Of a DNA stretch of 64,000 nt, positions 34,132 through 45,479 are shown piece by piece. The stretch spans positions 2,356,001 to 2,420,000 of the forward strand of contig CM074697.1 in the NCBI GenBank assembly GCA_037367355.1, given 5' to 3'. The translations under genes were made by a program, and so were the position numbers. Within the stretch, counting starts at the first letter, position 1. Every line of letters begins with the position of its first letter. Below the pieces are notes generated by a model, which saw nothing but the letters and a program-made list of their open reading frames with translations, had not been told where the DNA came from and searched no databases. Origin of the DNA: Neoscytalidium dimidiatum. Lineage: Eukaryota > Ascomycota > Dothideomycetes > Botryosphaeriales > Botryosphaeriaceae.

Positions 34132-34139
34132 CTTCTAGC

Positions 34140-34759
34140 ATAGTATAGTCGACTGTAGCTGAAATCTTATTAACGCATACGCCGTCCGCTGTTGGGACAT
34201 TCGGATAGTTTCATAAACATCGTTAGCCTAGCCGTGACACAATTATCTCTTCGAGTTGGTGTAAGCCACAACAGTGCTTGACGCGCGTTTCGTCCCGCCG
34301 CCACAATCCTTATGACGACTGAGGTATCCACTTTAGCCCGCGGGCTGGCTTTGCTTCTTCACGGCTTGGTGAACTACCCGCCCATTGTCCAATCATTTCT
34401 CTTATGGCAACTGACACTCTGCCTGCTGTCTACATATACTAACGAGTGACAGACATATGTTGTGCTTCGTGAGAATTCAATGTTCAAAGCCATCCAGTTT
34501 AATCCCGCCCCCAACGTCGGGATCCTTCAATGGTCGCTTTGGGAAAAGTGGCGGCCGGCTCGGCACAAAACCCCTGTAATCTGGGGGCCAAAATCAGTCG
34601 CGACTCATAAATTACGGGACGAAGAAGCTATTATTGTCCCGCCTGGGCTGACCGTTCCTGCCAAGTTTCCCCCCTCGGTAGCTTGAAAAGCTGCTGGGTT
34701 CCCGCCTACACGATCATTTGCTAGTCGACGACAGAGCCCGCGCATCTCCCTTCATAACT
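34140..34759. other. Intergenic; GH71 promoter
   Basis: No gene is seen beyond a short open frame at 34462-34686 without motifs. The right part is the promoter of the alpha-1,3-glucanase gene. Confidence 0.45.
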
Positions 34760-36543
34760 ATGTTCATGGCTCCTAATGCCCTGCAGTCCGCTGCTTGCGG
34801 GCTTCTCCTTTCATCTCTGGCAAATGGTGCCCCTGCTCCTGGCTCTGCCGGTACACCAACTATATCTAGAAGGCAATCCACAGATAGATATGTCTTTGCT
34901 CATTTCATGGTATGAACTGCCGGCAGAAGACGCGCATTGCACAGGCTTATATGAATGAAACAACAGATTGGAATCACTACTGATCGCACGAGCGCTACTG
35001 ACTACGATGCCGATATCCAGCGTGCAAAATCGCTGGGCATCGACGCATTTGCGCTCAACTTCGGCCCTGATACCACAGACGCCAACTACACTCAGCAGCT
35101 TGTCTACGCCTATGAATCGGCAGCCAACAATGATTTCCAAGCGTTCCTCTCCTTCGACTTCAACGACGGCCAGTGGAGCACCAGTGACGCCTCAGCTGTC
35201 GGAGCCCGGATTGCTGCGTTCGGGAGCAACACCGCCCAGCTAAAAGTCGACAACAAGGCTTTCATCTCCACATTCGTCGGTGACGCTCTCGATGTCTCTG
35301 CTGTGAGGAGCGCCGCGGGCATCGACATCTACTTTGCACCAAACTTCAACCCTGGCTCCACCGCTGACTGGAGCCTGTTGGATGGTGCATTCAGCTGGTG
35401 AGCCGACTTTAGGAGAGCAGAGCACAGCTGTGGTGTTAATGAAGAATAGGTACGCTTGGCCTACCGATGGCTCGAACAATCCTCCCTCTGCATCCAGCAC
35501 CTACTTGCCAACCTATGCCGACACGGACTACACCACCAAGCTCGGTGGCGACAAGACGAAATACGTAGCACGTAAGTTCAGAGCGGCTTCCCGCACGTAG
35601 ATGCCAATTACTCACGTTGGCAGCCGTTTCACCATGGTTCTTTACGCACTTTGGCAGTGAGGTTTCCTTTGGGCCAAAGAACTGGGTAAGCACTCTTCAC
35701 GGAATAAAGATGATGACTTTGGCTGACGAAGGCATAATCAGATTTTCCCTTCCGACTTTCTCTGGTTTACAAGATGGCAGGAGGTTCTGGATCTTGGTTC
35801 TCGCTTCGTTGAAATAATCACCTGGAACGGTAAGGTGCCGAGCTAGGCTTCCCGACATGCAAAGTTCTGTATACTCTTCCCCCCTTCCCACGCTGACTCA
35901 TTGTCATCAAACAGATTACGGCGAATCCCACTACATTGGTCCTCTCGCCTCCAAGCATTATGACGACGGCAACAGCAAATGGACTAACGACATGCCACAC
36001 AATGGCTGGGCCGACATCGCTGCTCCTTTTATCTCCGCGTACAAGGCGGGAAGCACTGATGTTACCTCGTACATCACCTCGGAGAAGGTTGTTTACTGGT
36101 ATCGACCGCAACCGAAGGACCTGGACTGCGCATCCACCGACAACGTCGGCAGCGCGCCAACTGGTTCCGATCAGGTCGCCGACTCCGTCTTTGTGGTTAC
36201 GCTGCTCACATCTGCAGCCAATCTGACGGTGACGTCTGGCACTGCCGCCTCACAGACTTTCAGCGCCCCGGCTGGCGCCGCTTCATTTGAGGTCCCATTG
36301 AACGTCGGCACTCAGTCCTTCAGCGTCACGCGTGGGGGCGCCGAGGTAGCAGAGCTGAGCGGGGATTCCCCGAAGCAAGTCAGCGGCGAGTGCGTGTGCG
36401 GCATCTACAACTTCAATGCCTTCGTCGGTACCCTACCTGCTAGCACGCCCGATGCCCTTGGAACCGATGGTCTCAGCAGATTTACCGAAGGACTGAAAGT
36501 TTCCACGTGTAGTCCCACACCAACGCTTACAAGCAAGCGCTAA
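34760..36543 (+). CDS. Secreted alpha-1,3-glucanase (mutanase), glycoside hydrolase family 71
   Basis: Six exons (34760-34909, 34967-35397, 35450-35571, 35624-35685, 35742-35829, 35915-36543) encode 493 residues. A signal peptide (QSAACGLLLSSLANGAPAPG) with a possible dibasic pro-site (SRRQS) precedes the GH71 domain. Family blocks appear in order: YVFAHFM, the DYDADIQRAKSLGIDAFAL helix, FLSFDFNDG, IDIYFAPNFNPG, WYAWP, PVSPWFFTHFG, RFVEIITWNDYGESHYIGPL and KVVYWYRPQPKD. A C-terminal beta domain follows with a CVCGIYNFN block. Family enzymes cut alpha-1,3-glucan in fungal cell walls, for wall remodelling, spore release or mycoparasitism. No carbohydrate-binding module beyond the native C-terminal domain is visible. 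A second ATG two codons downstream is an alternative start. Confidence 0.93.
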
Positions 36544-36720
36544 AGAGATGGGAACGGTTATGTACTCTTAATCAAGTCTGTTCAAGGATGCTAATACTTC
36601 CTATGCAATCTCGTGGACCCTCAACCAATACCAATAATCCTCTTGTGAAGCCAACTCTCAGCAAATAAAACAAGGCTTCGGAAAAGCTTCACTAGCGAGG
36701 AATTTGATCAGAGACGAGCA

Positions 36721-38700
36721 TCAAGAAACTCGCGCATCACTGCCAGTCGCTTCGTCCACTTCCATCTTTTCGCACGGTATTTCCTTTGCCATGTCAATCA
36801 CCTCCGCCAAGAGGTTTCTAGATCTCCCGCGAGCTTTCGTCTGCCACATGCTTCTGCGGTAGCGAGCCCACAGCTCCGACACGTCGGGACCCTTGCCTTT
36901 CAACAGTCGTAGCTGCTCCAAGCATGCATCTTCCAAATTAGCTACTTCAAACCAAACATCCGGGCTTTCTCCTACATCTCTGATGGATACAGCCCCGGGA
37001 AAGCTGGAGACCACTCGCTCGACGGCTTACGTTTCCAGAGCAACATCATAACCAGGAGCTCCAGGATATCTGCTGGAGTGAGCGCAACGCGAAGCTGCTG
37101 CACGAAGAACGACCAGTCCCAATTTTGATAACGAGTGTTCAACTGCTCCTCTGCTCGAAGCCAGTCGCGGGAGGTGGAGACGGTTCAGAGCTGGAGGTTC
37201 TTAGCGAGGAAGCCGTAAACGAAATCGTAGGCTTGAAGCGTTTGCAGGCGCTCTCCGAAGGAATCGTATCGGAACCAAAAGTCCGTGATCTGGCTGTAGA
37301 CCTTGTTCTTCTGTGACTGAAGTCTGTAACGACAGATGACCGCAAACCGCCATTGCCAGTCAATCCTTGGTGAGTGCAGTGTAGAATCGTGCGCCATCAA
37401 TTTCATTGAACTCGAGGGAAGCGCATTTGTCGCATTTCTTTCCTCGCAGACAATTTTGGGCTGAGTAAAGTTCGAGAATGTCGAGCACCGGTTCTTCGAC
37501 CAGCTCTGTATCTCCGATGCTATGAGCACGCTCCGTGTATGTTAAATGTACGGCGCATTTGGTGTAGAGATCCCGTACGAGTCTGAGGCCATGCCAGCGA
37601 GCGAGAACATCTAAAACTTGTCGGGAGCTGAGATCGTCTGCATTGACGCGTTATTCGAAGCGAATGTGCAAGGGGGTGTGCGCTGACGTCGACAACATTG
37701 TGAGGGCTGTGAAGCTGTGCTGAGGAGAATGCATGGAAAGCGTCATTGAAATGGCAAAGTGCGATATCATATCTGTGAATTTCGGAGTGAAGCTGGGTAG
37801 ATTAGTTCAATTACATCCCTTACAGTCGTTTGCCAAGTACTCTACCGTGGAGATCTCTTACTATGATGTGCTTGAGAATTCCCAAGCGAAACCTATCAAA
37901 AACAAGATAGAGTTTGCGACAGGAATTGGCCAGCCGTATAGCAGAATCTATGTCGTTAAGGGATTTGAAGATTTCGATTAGTATCTCGTTGGGTCATTCT
38001 AGTAGCTTGACCATTGTGGCCTTCTCGAGGCAACTGTGCGCTGTACAAGAAGCAAAGTGACGACCACAATGATGAGTTCAAAAGATTAGCTGGCGACCAC
38101 AAATCTGATGATTATGTAGCATTGCTTCGCCGCATGGCTGACGGGAGAATGCCAGCGAAGTAAACTCCAAGAAAGTAGCATTCGCGGAGATAACACCGTT
38201 CCGTTGCGGAACAGCTTGGCTACATCGTCCTCGGAGCCAATGACTGCTGTGCCGCTCGAAATGTGCTCGAGCCGTCGGCGCTCTGATGCCTCGTCCACGT
38301 CTCGCTGCTGCTTGGCTTTGGAATTGTCTCTGTGCGCGGCTCAGGATGTCTGGGATCTGATCGCGCCGCTCTTTCTGGGCTTGGATTGTATTTTACACAT
38401 TCTTGGCTCCCATTTCTACTTGGCTCGGAAGCGACAGTACCCCGGCCTCCGCGGCGCAGCTTTTCCTCGGCAGCATTTGTACCGATTTCGAGATCAGGTT
38501 TGGTGCAGTAGAGAAGACCGATGAGTAATAGGCTTCTGTTTTCCATTGCCGGTCGTTCAGCCGCGAGTGCCTCAAATCATTCCATGGTGGGACCTTGGAG
38601 CGCTTCATGGTTGGCGGGTTGCAGTGTTCTCCACTGAGCTTTGACGAAAGCGGCAAAATAATGCGGGAATTACGGAATGGTTTGCGCCGCTTATTCATGA
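36721..38700 (-). pseudogene. Decayed gene of unknown family
   Basis: Minus-strand fragments read as one protein interrupted by lesions. Upstream (about 38700-38100) are charged, helical segments (QKERRDQIPDILSR, QQRDVDEASERRRLEHI) in two frames. Near 37500-37370 is a Cys-containing segment (LRGKKCDKCASLEF), then a frame change. Next comes KNKVYSQITDFWFRYDSFGE, an in-frame TGA near 37183, and directly in the same frame SRDWLRAEEQLNTRYQNWDW with FFVQQLRVALTPADILELLV. After another frame change the last segment (ESPDVWFEVANLEDACLEQL) ends at 36721. Composition is clearly protein-like but I do not recognise the family. Frame changes could in part be unrecognised introns, although the borders lack good splice sites. 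Confidence 0.45.
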
Positions 38701-39020
38701 CATGATCCGGCCGTTACCCACCTTGAATCGTGCCACGCACGACATTCGTTGATTGACTGAGCCTCACATCTTACGGGGACTAGTCTTCTCCTGAATTTTT
38801 TTTAATGCTATTGTAATTGAACTGGCTAATGCGCTTCCGCGACATTCTCTTAATAAATGAGGAATATGGGGACCACGCTTTAGTATGATCGTGCCAACCA
38901 CATCCCAAGCTGATCGGGAACTTCTCCTTCCTCATGATGCACCACGAAAAATCTCAGGCAGGGAGCACCTCGAGCGCCGAGGTCACAGGTATATGTCATC
39001 TTCCGTGAGGCGCACGATAC
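38701..39020. other. MFS promoter region
   Basis: This is an AT-rich spacer just upstream of the intronless MFS gene, with no gene seen. Confidence 0.5.
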
Positions 39021-40493
39021 ATGACACTGACCGAAGTAGGTCGAAGCCGCGAGGAGATCCAAGTTCTGGATTGGGATGGGCCCAATGATCCAGCAAATCC
39101 GTACAACTGGCCAAAGACGAGGAAATACATTATTACCTCTGTTGCGCTATGTGCAACTTTTACGACCATGCTAAACGGAACCATCATGACGGTTGCCCCC
39201 GAAGCCATCAACGAGCGGTTCAACGTTAACGACACCAATTTCCCTAACTCATACTGGCCTGTCGCGTCTTGGGCGGCCGGTGGAGCAATTTTCTCATTCG
39301 TGATGCTCCCGGTCATGGAAGACTTTGGTTTTCGCAAGGTATTCCTAGGCACATACGTCATCCTCATCTGTTCGCTTATCCCGCAAGCTGTGGCACGCAA
39401 TTTCGCCACCCTCATCGTCACCCGCTTCTTCAGCGGAGGCTGCGTTGCCATCATTGCAAACTCCACCAGTAGCGTTATTGGAAATATTTGGGAAGATGAC
39501 CGCGCTCGCACAGTTCCGATGAGTCTATGGATTGCTCTCTACCTTATGGGAAGCAGCACAGGACCCGTCATTGGCGCTGCGATACTCAAACACCTCTCCT
39601 GGCGTTGGATCTTCTACTGCCAGTTAATCTGGTATGGTGCCTTTTTCCCGGTGTACTGGATCCTCCTGCCCGAGAACAGAGGCGACGTACTGCTTGCGCA
39701 GCGTGCGAGGCAGATGCGCCGACAAGGTATCAACACCTATAGCAAGCTGGAGCTGAAGAACACACCCGTGACCGATCTCATCGTCGAGAGTCTGAAAAGG
39801 CCTTTATACATGCTGTTCACAGAGCCAGTTGTAATCGTCTGCACATCCATGGCAGGACTCATTATGGGCAACATCTATCTTTTCACTCAATCCGTCGAGC
39901 AAGTTTTCGCCTCACTGTACGGGTGGGATCCGGTTCAGGCCGGCTTCGTACAAACTGCTATCGTCGTGGGTGAGATTCTTGGTTGGCCGGGCGCCCTGAT
40001 ATCAGCAAAATTGTACTTCGCTTCTTCAGAGAGGAACACAGAGGTGCCAAACACACCAATCCCAGAGGCGCGTCTGTATGTTGCCTGCGCAGCTGGCTTC
40101 GTTGGCATGTCTGGAGGCATGTTCGTCTATGGCTGGACGTCGTACCCCTCATTTCCCTGGATTTTGCCCGCCATCGGCCTCGCCATGGTCGGCGCAGGTA
40201 ATACTATTGTCATAACTGCTATAGCAGACTACGTGGTTGATGCATATGCAAAGTTCGCGGGTAGTTCTATGGCGGCTGTGGCTCTAGGGGAAAACTTTTG
40301 TGCCGCTTTCCTACCTCTGGCTGCCCAGAGCTTGTACACCAACCTCGGTTTTCACTGGGCGAGCAGCTTGTTGGGATTCCTGTCTCTTGCGCTCTCCTGT
40401 GCACCTGTGGTTTTAGTCATTTGGGGAAGGACCATCAGGAACCGGAGTCCATTCATGAAGGAAGCGGTAATTGAGAGGAAGCTTGACGCATAG
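39021..40493 (+). CDS. MFS transporter, drug:H+ antiporter-1 like
   Basis: A single exon of 490 residues, intact from ATG to stop. The cytosolic N-terminus ends in the family block DGPNDPANPYNWPKTRKY, and twelve membrane helices follow. The loop between helices 2 and 3 has MEDFGFRKVFLG (motif A), helix 4 has RFFSGG, helix 5 has GSSTGPVIGA (antiporter motif C-like) followed by LSWRWIFY, and the central loop carries charged residues (QRARQMRRQG). This places it with the DHA1 multidrug and polyamine exporters (Tpo1/Flr1 kin), which expel small molecules in exchange for protons at the plasma membrane. The substrate is unknown. Absence of introns contrasts with the other two full-length MFS genes in the window. 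The nearest metabolic gene is a UstS-type glutathione transferase 1 kb downstream. Confidence 0.9.
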   Translation: MTLTEVGRSREEIQVLDWDGPNDPANPYNWPKTRKYIITSVALCATFTTMLNGTIMTVAPEAINERFNVNDTNFPNSYWPVASWAAGGAIFSFVMLPVMEDFGFRKVFLGTYVILICSLIPQAVARNFATLIVTRFFSGGCVAIIANSTSSVIGNIWEDDRARTVPMSLWIALYLMGSSTGPVIGAAILKHLSWRWIFYCQLIWYGAFFPVYWILLPENRGDVLLAQRARQMRRQGINTYSKLELKNTPVTDLIVESLKRPLYMLFTEPVVIVCTSMAGLIMGNIYLFTQSVEQVFASLYGWDPVQAGFVQTAIVVGEILGWPGALISAKLYFASSERNTEVPNTPIPEARLYVACAAGFVGMSGGMFVYGWTSYPSFPWILPAIGLAMVGAGNTIVITAIADYVVDAYAKFAGSSMAAVALGENFCAAFLPLAAQSLYTNLGFHWASSLLGFLSLALSCAPVVLVIWGRTIRNRSPFMKEAVIERKLDA

Positions 40494-41458
40494 ACTGAGT
40501 CATGTCATATATGTTTCCCCTTCCACGAGATTATCAAGTCGGAAGCATCATTCGTCAAAAACTTAGTCTGAAAAACCTCTGTCCTTCACTTTTTCAATCC
40601 ACGCAGGGCATTAAACAGGTCAAATTGCCTCGTTCCTCTTTTGATATGCTTTTCCACATCAGCTCATCCACAAGATGGCCATCCCGTTGTACGCCCAACT
40701 CACAGACACAAGGGTCTCACAGCGCTCTGTGTCGTCTCTCTATATATCCAAGTCCCTACCTCCGTCTACCCTCCAGTACGCCCCGTAATATCTCTTACGG
40801 TTATCATAACCCCAAACCCCGCCACTATACACTCACCACCGCCGCGTTGACAAGAGCTATGTAGATGACCACGACCGCATCCTAGACATTCCCCCACTCT
40901 TCTTTCACCATACACATCATTACCACCGCAGCCCGCCATGCACGACGCAGGGCGAGACGCCGTCAGCAGCCACAACCTGAGCCTGGAAGTCTAGATCTCA
41001 CTTGCCAACGCTATCGCACTCGGCGAAGAGCGTCATTTGGAGTGTGTGGGATACTGGTTAAACTACTTTTGGAAAGGCGGATTGCCGATGATGCTGCTTA
41101 GGGCGAATGAGAAGCGGGTGCCGGGAGAGTCGAAGCTAAGTATAGCGCCTGTTTCTATAAATATCCGCAGGCAGCTACGTGTCCTCGCACTCTCTGTTGC
41201 CTTGCGCAGTTTCGCGCGTTTCCTTTCCATCAACATCACCGTTGAGCAGACATTTCCACATGCGCTAAAGAATATTCAGGGCTACGGCCGCGGCCTACTG
41301 CAGCTTTGTTCCAAGCTATATAAGGTCGAAACCCAGCCTTCTCAGCGATCCATCGCGCGCGCTTCAACCGAGACCTTCGACTGGTTAACTAGCCGATTGG
41401 AAACTCTACAGCTCAACTGCACCTGCTCAATCAAGCTTTCCAAGAAGCTTAGCATAAC
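40494..41458. other. Intergenic; GST promoter
   Basis: No gene is seen. A plus-strand open frame at 41037-41501 overlaps the GST start in another frame and has no domain. Confidence 0.5.
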
Positions 41459-42344
41459 ATGGCTGCCCAATCAGAACCCGAGATTGTTTTATACGACTTA
41501 GCCTGCACTAAGAATATATGCTTCTCTCCCGTTGTCTGGCGCATCCGCCTCATGCTCAACTACAAACATATCCCTTACAGGACCGTCTTCCTCGAATTTC
41601 CGGATATTGAACCTACGCTAAAAGGGCTGTGAGTAACGTTAGCATTCTTGGTCCCCTTTATGTTCCCCTCAAGCCCCATATTCTTCACTTTTCTTCCTTT
41701 TTACATGCCAATGTCTGGCTTCGAGTTCTCCGGTCGCACGCGAAGACGTCTTCTAACCTCAAACTTCCAGCGGCCTGGTCCCCGGCGAATCCGCTTCGGG
41801 ATCCAAATATAAATACACGGTCCCCGCGATCGAGCACGTGCCGACCAACACGTACATGATGGATTCGGTTCCCATCGCCCAGTTCCTCGAGTCCACCTAC
41901 CCGGACCCGCCAGTGCCGCTGACGTCGGAGCTGGGCCGCGAGATCGAGGCGAAAGCACGTGCCATGGGCGGCACCGCCTTCCGCGCGTCGGTCATGCCTC
42001 GCGAGCTGGGCATCCTGTCGCCGCGCGCGCAGGAGTACTTCCGGCGCACGCGCGAAGCCTCGCTCGGGCACCGGCTCGAGGATCTGCTCGACTCGGACAA
42101 GGAGGAGCAGGCGTGGATCGCGGTGGATGCCGACATGCGCGCCGTTGGAAAGCTGCTGCGGACGAACGAGGCTGACGGGCCGTTCGTGCTGGGCGCCCGG
42201 CCGTGCATCACCGACTTCTTCATCGCGGGGTCGCTTCAGTGTGCCAGAACGGTGGATGAGGGGGTGTTTCAGAGGTATAGCAAGTACCCTGGTTTCAAGG
42301 ATATTTATGATGCATGTCTGCCTTATATGGAGAAGAAGGATTGA
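41459..42344 (+). CDS. Glutathione S-transferase, fungal UstS-like
   Basis: Two exons (41459-41628, 41771-42344; 142-nt intron) encode 247 residues. The N-terminal thioredoxin-like domain has VLYDLACTKNICFSPVVWR and YKHIPYRTVFLEFPDIEPTL, then TVPAIEH (the cis-Pro before the glutathione gamma-Glu site) and MMDSVPIAQFLESTYPD. The C-terminal helical domain contains the N-capping-like FVLGARPCITDFFIAG. The spacing and the EFPDIEPTL block match the fungal group that includes UstS of ustiloxin biosynthesis and many uncharacterised GSTs. A cytosolic glutathione conjugation or isomerisation role is likely; the substrate is unknown. Codon use in exon 2 is strongly GC-ended, unlike its flanks. Its 3' end lies beside a truncated SDR gene on the other strand. 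Confidence 0.88.
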
Positions 42345-42479
42345 GCGGTTGAAATTGCCATCGCTTGCTTGGCATTGCACTTGCTGATTATTATAGACGA
42401 TTGAGTTAGGATCCAGTAATAGAGCCAACAATAATGGAAAAGTTGAATACCTTTGTCGACGATGCAAATGACTTGTAGA

Positions 42480-42836
42480 GAAGCGGGCAAAGGCTCTGAT
42501 CACGATGGCCGGCCCGATGACGTTGACATCGAATGTGCCTAGTATATGTTAGCGTAACGGAAGGTCCAAGGTTGATACATCCGCATATTTATAAGTAAAT
42601 TCAATCTTCCATGGCTACGCTCCACGGTAGACACTGAACGCTCAATGGTGTCGTCTTTGATATCGTCTATATCGAGCATCTCAGCTGAGCCTGACAGGTT
42701 GCGAGACAACAGATTTTCAACAGTTGCATTTCCGTTGTTGGAAGATCTTGCTCCGACAAACACATGGGACGAAGAACCCCGCTGCTTGAGCTGGGCGGTG
42801 AGCCCGCGTCCGATGCCGCTGATTGCATTTTCACAA
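42480..42836 (-). pseudogene. Truncated short-chain dehydrogenase (N-terminal stub)
   Basis: The minus strand carries the Rossmann start of an SDR: AISGIGRGLTAQLKQRG (coenzyme glycine motif), then HVFVGARSSNNGNATVENLL and a DIDDIKDD segment. A helix ending in LNLLINM follows, at the place where SDRs have NNAG. After a disrupted stretch and a TAG that looks like a splice acceptor comes GTFDVNVIGPAIVIRAF, the next SDR block. The catalytic Ser and Tyr-x3-Lys are absent: similarity stops about 130 bp before the GST gene's end. There is no good start codon. The loss of the C-terminal half makes it a relic. Confidence 0.6.
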
Positions 42837-42839
42837 GCC

Positions 42840-44492
42840 AGTGGATAGCGCGCAGCTGGAAGGGAAGCAGCCTGCCGTCGGTGATCTGGACTAGTGTCTT
42901 TGCCGTAGTAGCCATTATTGTCAGTATATACATATCAGCTAAAGTAATCCGCTGGTTTTTATTCCGAGCTCGTAGATGGGTGGTTATTGGAACTTGGTAT
43001 TGTCGGCGTTGAAGTAAACATAATCAGATGCAGGGCTGAAACTTGGCAGCAGAGGAATTTGCGCCACATCTCGTATCTGCTCCTCTGCGTCGGGCAAAAT
43101 TCTCACTGAACCTTCTCAGTCTCGCGTCAGATTAGCTTCTATATTACACTGCGTTGCGTACTGAAGGCATGCAACAACGCCATTTTCGGTAAATTCTGGA
43201 AACAATCTGGGAAGCCACGTCGACATGGGTAACAGAGCTTGATTTGATAAAGTAAGAATTCAAATACAAGTAGTGTTGAAAAAAAAAAAAAGCGGTGCTT
43301 GAGTTACCCTTGCGTGCATTATATTGCAACAAGTAGCACAGTTCTCTCTTGCGTCATTTCCATGATCTAAAATAGATGAAACAGTCGTCGCATATATCGA
43401 CAATAGGAAACAGGTCGAGTTTCAGAACATTTGAGTGTGCATTGAAAGCTCGGATCATCGCTGTTTTTGAATTTCATTTATAAATCAGAACCAACATCCG
43501 CATTAATCGCGATCGACGACAGTAAGAGGCAAAAATGGCAGACAGGTGTGGTGGGTTGATAGCCGTCTTGCAACATGTAGGAGTCGAAAGGACCGCATTG
43601 AGCCGAGTGGCATCATCGTAAAAACTTTTAACGTCATTCAAAGCTCTTGACACTGCCAAACAATTAACAAAATTGATTCGTTTAAGCCCGATAATTCGCC
43701 TGTCTTGGGCTCCCAACAACTGCTGACCCAATGTTGACTGGTCGTTTACTTGTTGAAAATGGTCACACAATCTATACGGCTTCGGATATGTCCAACGCAA
43801 GGAAGCATGGGTCAAGTGTCTCGCCGCATATTCAACTACAGGAAAGCAAACCTAGCAGAAACAGGGCAGACGGTGGAGTATAACATGTGATTGGGGCTCT
43901 ATAGGTTGCCAATAAAAGAGAGATCGAATATCTACTGCCAGGTGTGAGGACGGCTATGAGTCAATCATTTCCAATAGGAGGTTTTACTCAAAGAAGGCAT
44001 ACGCGGTGGGAGATTGCGGGGTTCTCTGTGTTAAGCTTCTTTTTAGACTTACCCGGAAAGCTTTTACCTGGCGGCTAAATCCGCTAAATCCACCTTGGTC
44101 CGGTGGACATGAGCATCTTGACTGTGATCAATGCTTTCGGTCAATCTGGACACGATTTTCTTGGTTAGCTTCGGCCATCGTATACCGTATTGAGCGTACT
44201 CCGTATCTCCCGTATTCCGTACTCGGAAGGCTTCGTGCATGAAACAACTAAAACAAACGTGGGGCCAAGCCATACTCGAATAGATCCAACAGACCATCCA
44301 TTATATTAAGTACATAGGCGAGCGGAAGAATTGAAACAGAATACGAAGATGTGGGTTGCTGCTACATGTGATGGCATTTCGAGGCTCTGCATTATTTAAG
44401 GCCTCTTTGGTCCTTTGAACTAATTCGCAAAATCAATCCCCACCTGACGGTACCTGGTTCTTTTTCTTGCTTCGACACAAACATATCTCATA
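42840..44492. other. Intergenic, no gene seen
   Basis: AT-rich region with short open frames and an A run at about 43279-43291. The right end is the GH62 promoter. Confidence 0.5.
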
Positions 44493-45479
44493 ATGAAGCT
44501 TTCCATGATCGATGCCAGCGTTATTATGCTGCTCGCATCGGCTGCGGATGCAGCAACGTGTGCACTTCCGTCGTCATACAAATGGTCATCAACTGGAGCG
44601 CTGACAGAGCCAAAGAATGGTTGGGTATCGCTCAAGGACTTCACCAACGTCGTATACAATGGCAAGCATCTTGTATATGCCTCCGACCACAGTTCTTCTG
44701 CTTACGGCTCCATGAACTTCGGCCTCTTCTCCGACTGGTCTGAGATGTCGACCGTCAGCCAAAACGCCATGAGCTCGAGCGCGGTTGCACCCACACTTTT
44801 CTACTTCAAACCTAAGAATGTATGGATTCTTGCTCATCAGTGGGGTCCGACTACTTTCTCCTACCGAACATCCAGCGATCCCACCAATGCGAATGGGTGG
44901 TCATCGCCGCAGCCGCTCTTCTCCGGAACCATCTCGGACTCCAGCACCGGGCCGATCGATCAAACAGTCATCGGCGATAGCGAGAACATGTACCTGTTCT
45001 TTGCAGGAGACAACGGCAAGATCTACCGAGCCAGCATGCCCATTGGAAACTTCCCAGGAAGCTTCGGCACCGCCTCCACTGTGGTCATGAGCGACACAAC
45101 AGCGAACTTGTTTGAAGCAGTCCAGGTCTACACCTTGGAGGGTCAAAATAAATATCTCATGATTGTCGAGGCCCAGGGTGCTAATGGACGGTACTTCCGC
45201 TCCTTCACGGCCACCAGCCTGAGCGGATCATGGACAGCCCAGGCTGCGACTGAGAGCAACCCTTTCGCCGGCAAGGCCAACAGCGGTGCAACGTGGACCA
45301 ACGACATTTCCCATGGTGATCTGGTCCGCAGTAACCCGGACCAGACTTTCACAGTCGATCCGTGCAACTTGCAGCTTCTGTACCAGGGACGCGACCCCAA
45401 CAAGAGCACCAGCTACGACCTCTTGCCTTACCGCCCCGGTGTACTTACCCTGCAGAACCCAGGTGCCAAAAGCGGTTGA
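44493..45479 (+). CDS. Secreted alpha-L-arabinofuranosidase, glycoside hydrolase family 62
   Basis: A single exon of 328 residues. The signal peptide ([16 protein letters not shown]) runs straight into the catalytic five-bladed propeller ([11 protein letters not shown]). GH62 landmarks are present: [20 protein letters not shown] containing the Asp of the first active-site block, [38 protein letters not shown] with the second acidic residue, [26 protein letters not shown] with the catalytic Glu, [14 protein letters not shown], and the closing QLLYQGRDP with [13 protein letters not shown]. No cellulose-binding module is attached. The enzyme removes arabinose side chains from arabinoxylan in plant cell walls, which fits a saprotroph or plant-associated mould. 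A TATA-like or CCAAT box could not be assigned with confidence. Confidence 0.95.
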   Translation: MKLSMIDASVIMLLASAADAATCALPSSYKWSSTGALTEPKNGWVSLKDFTNVVYNGKHLVYASDHSSSAYGSMNFGLFSDWSEMSTVSQNAMSSSAVAPTLFYFKPKNVWILAHQWGPTTFSYRTSSDPTNANGWSSPQPLFSGTISDSSTGPIDQTVIGDSENMYLFFAGDNGKIYRASMPIGNFPGSFGTASTVVMSDTTANLFEAVQVYTLEGQNKYLMIVEAQGANGRYFRSFTATSLSGSWTAQAATESNPFAGKANSGATWTNDISHGDLVRSNPDQTFTVDPCNLQLLYQGRDPNKSTSYDLLPYRPGVLTLQNPGAKSG

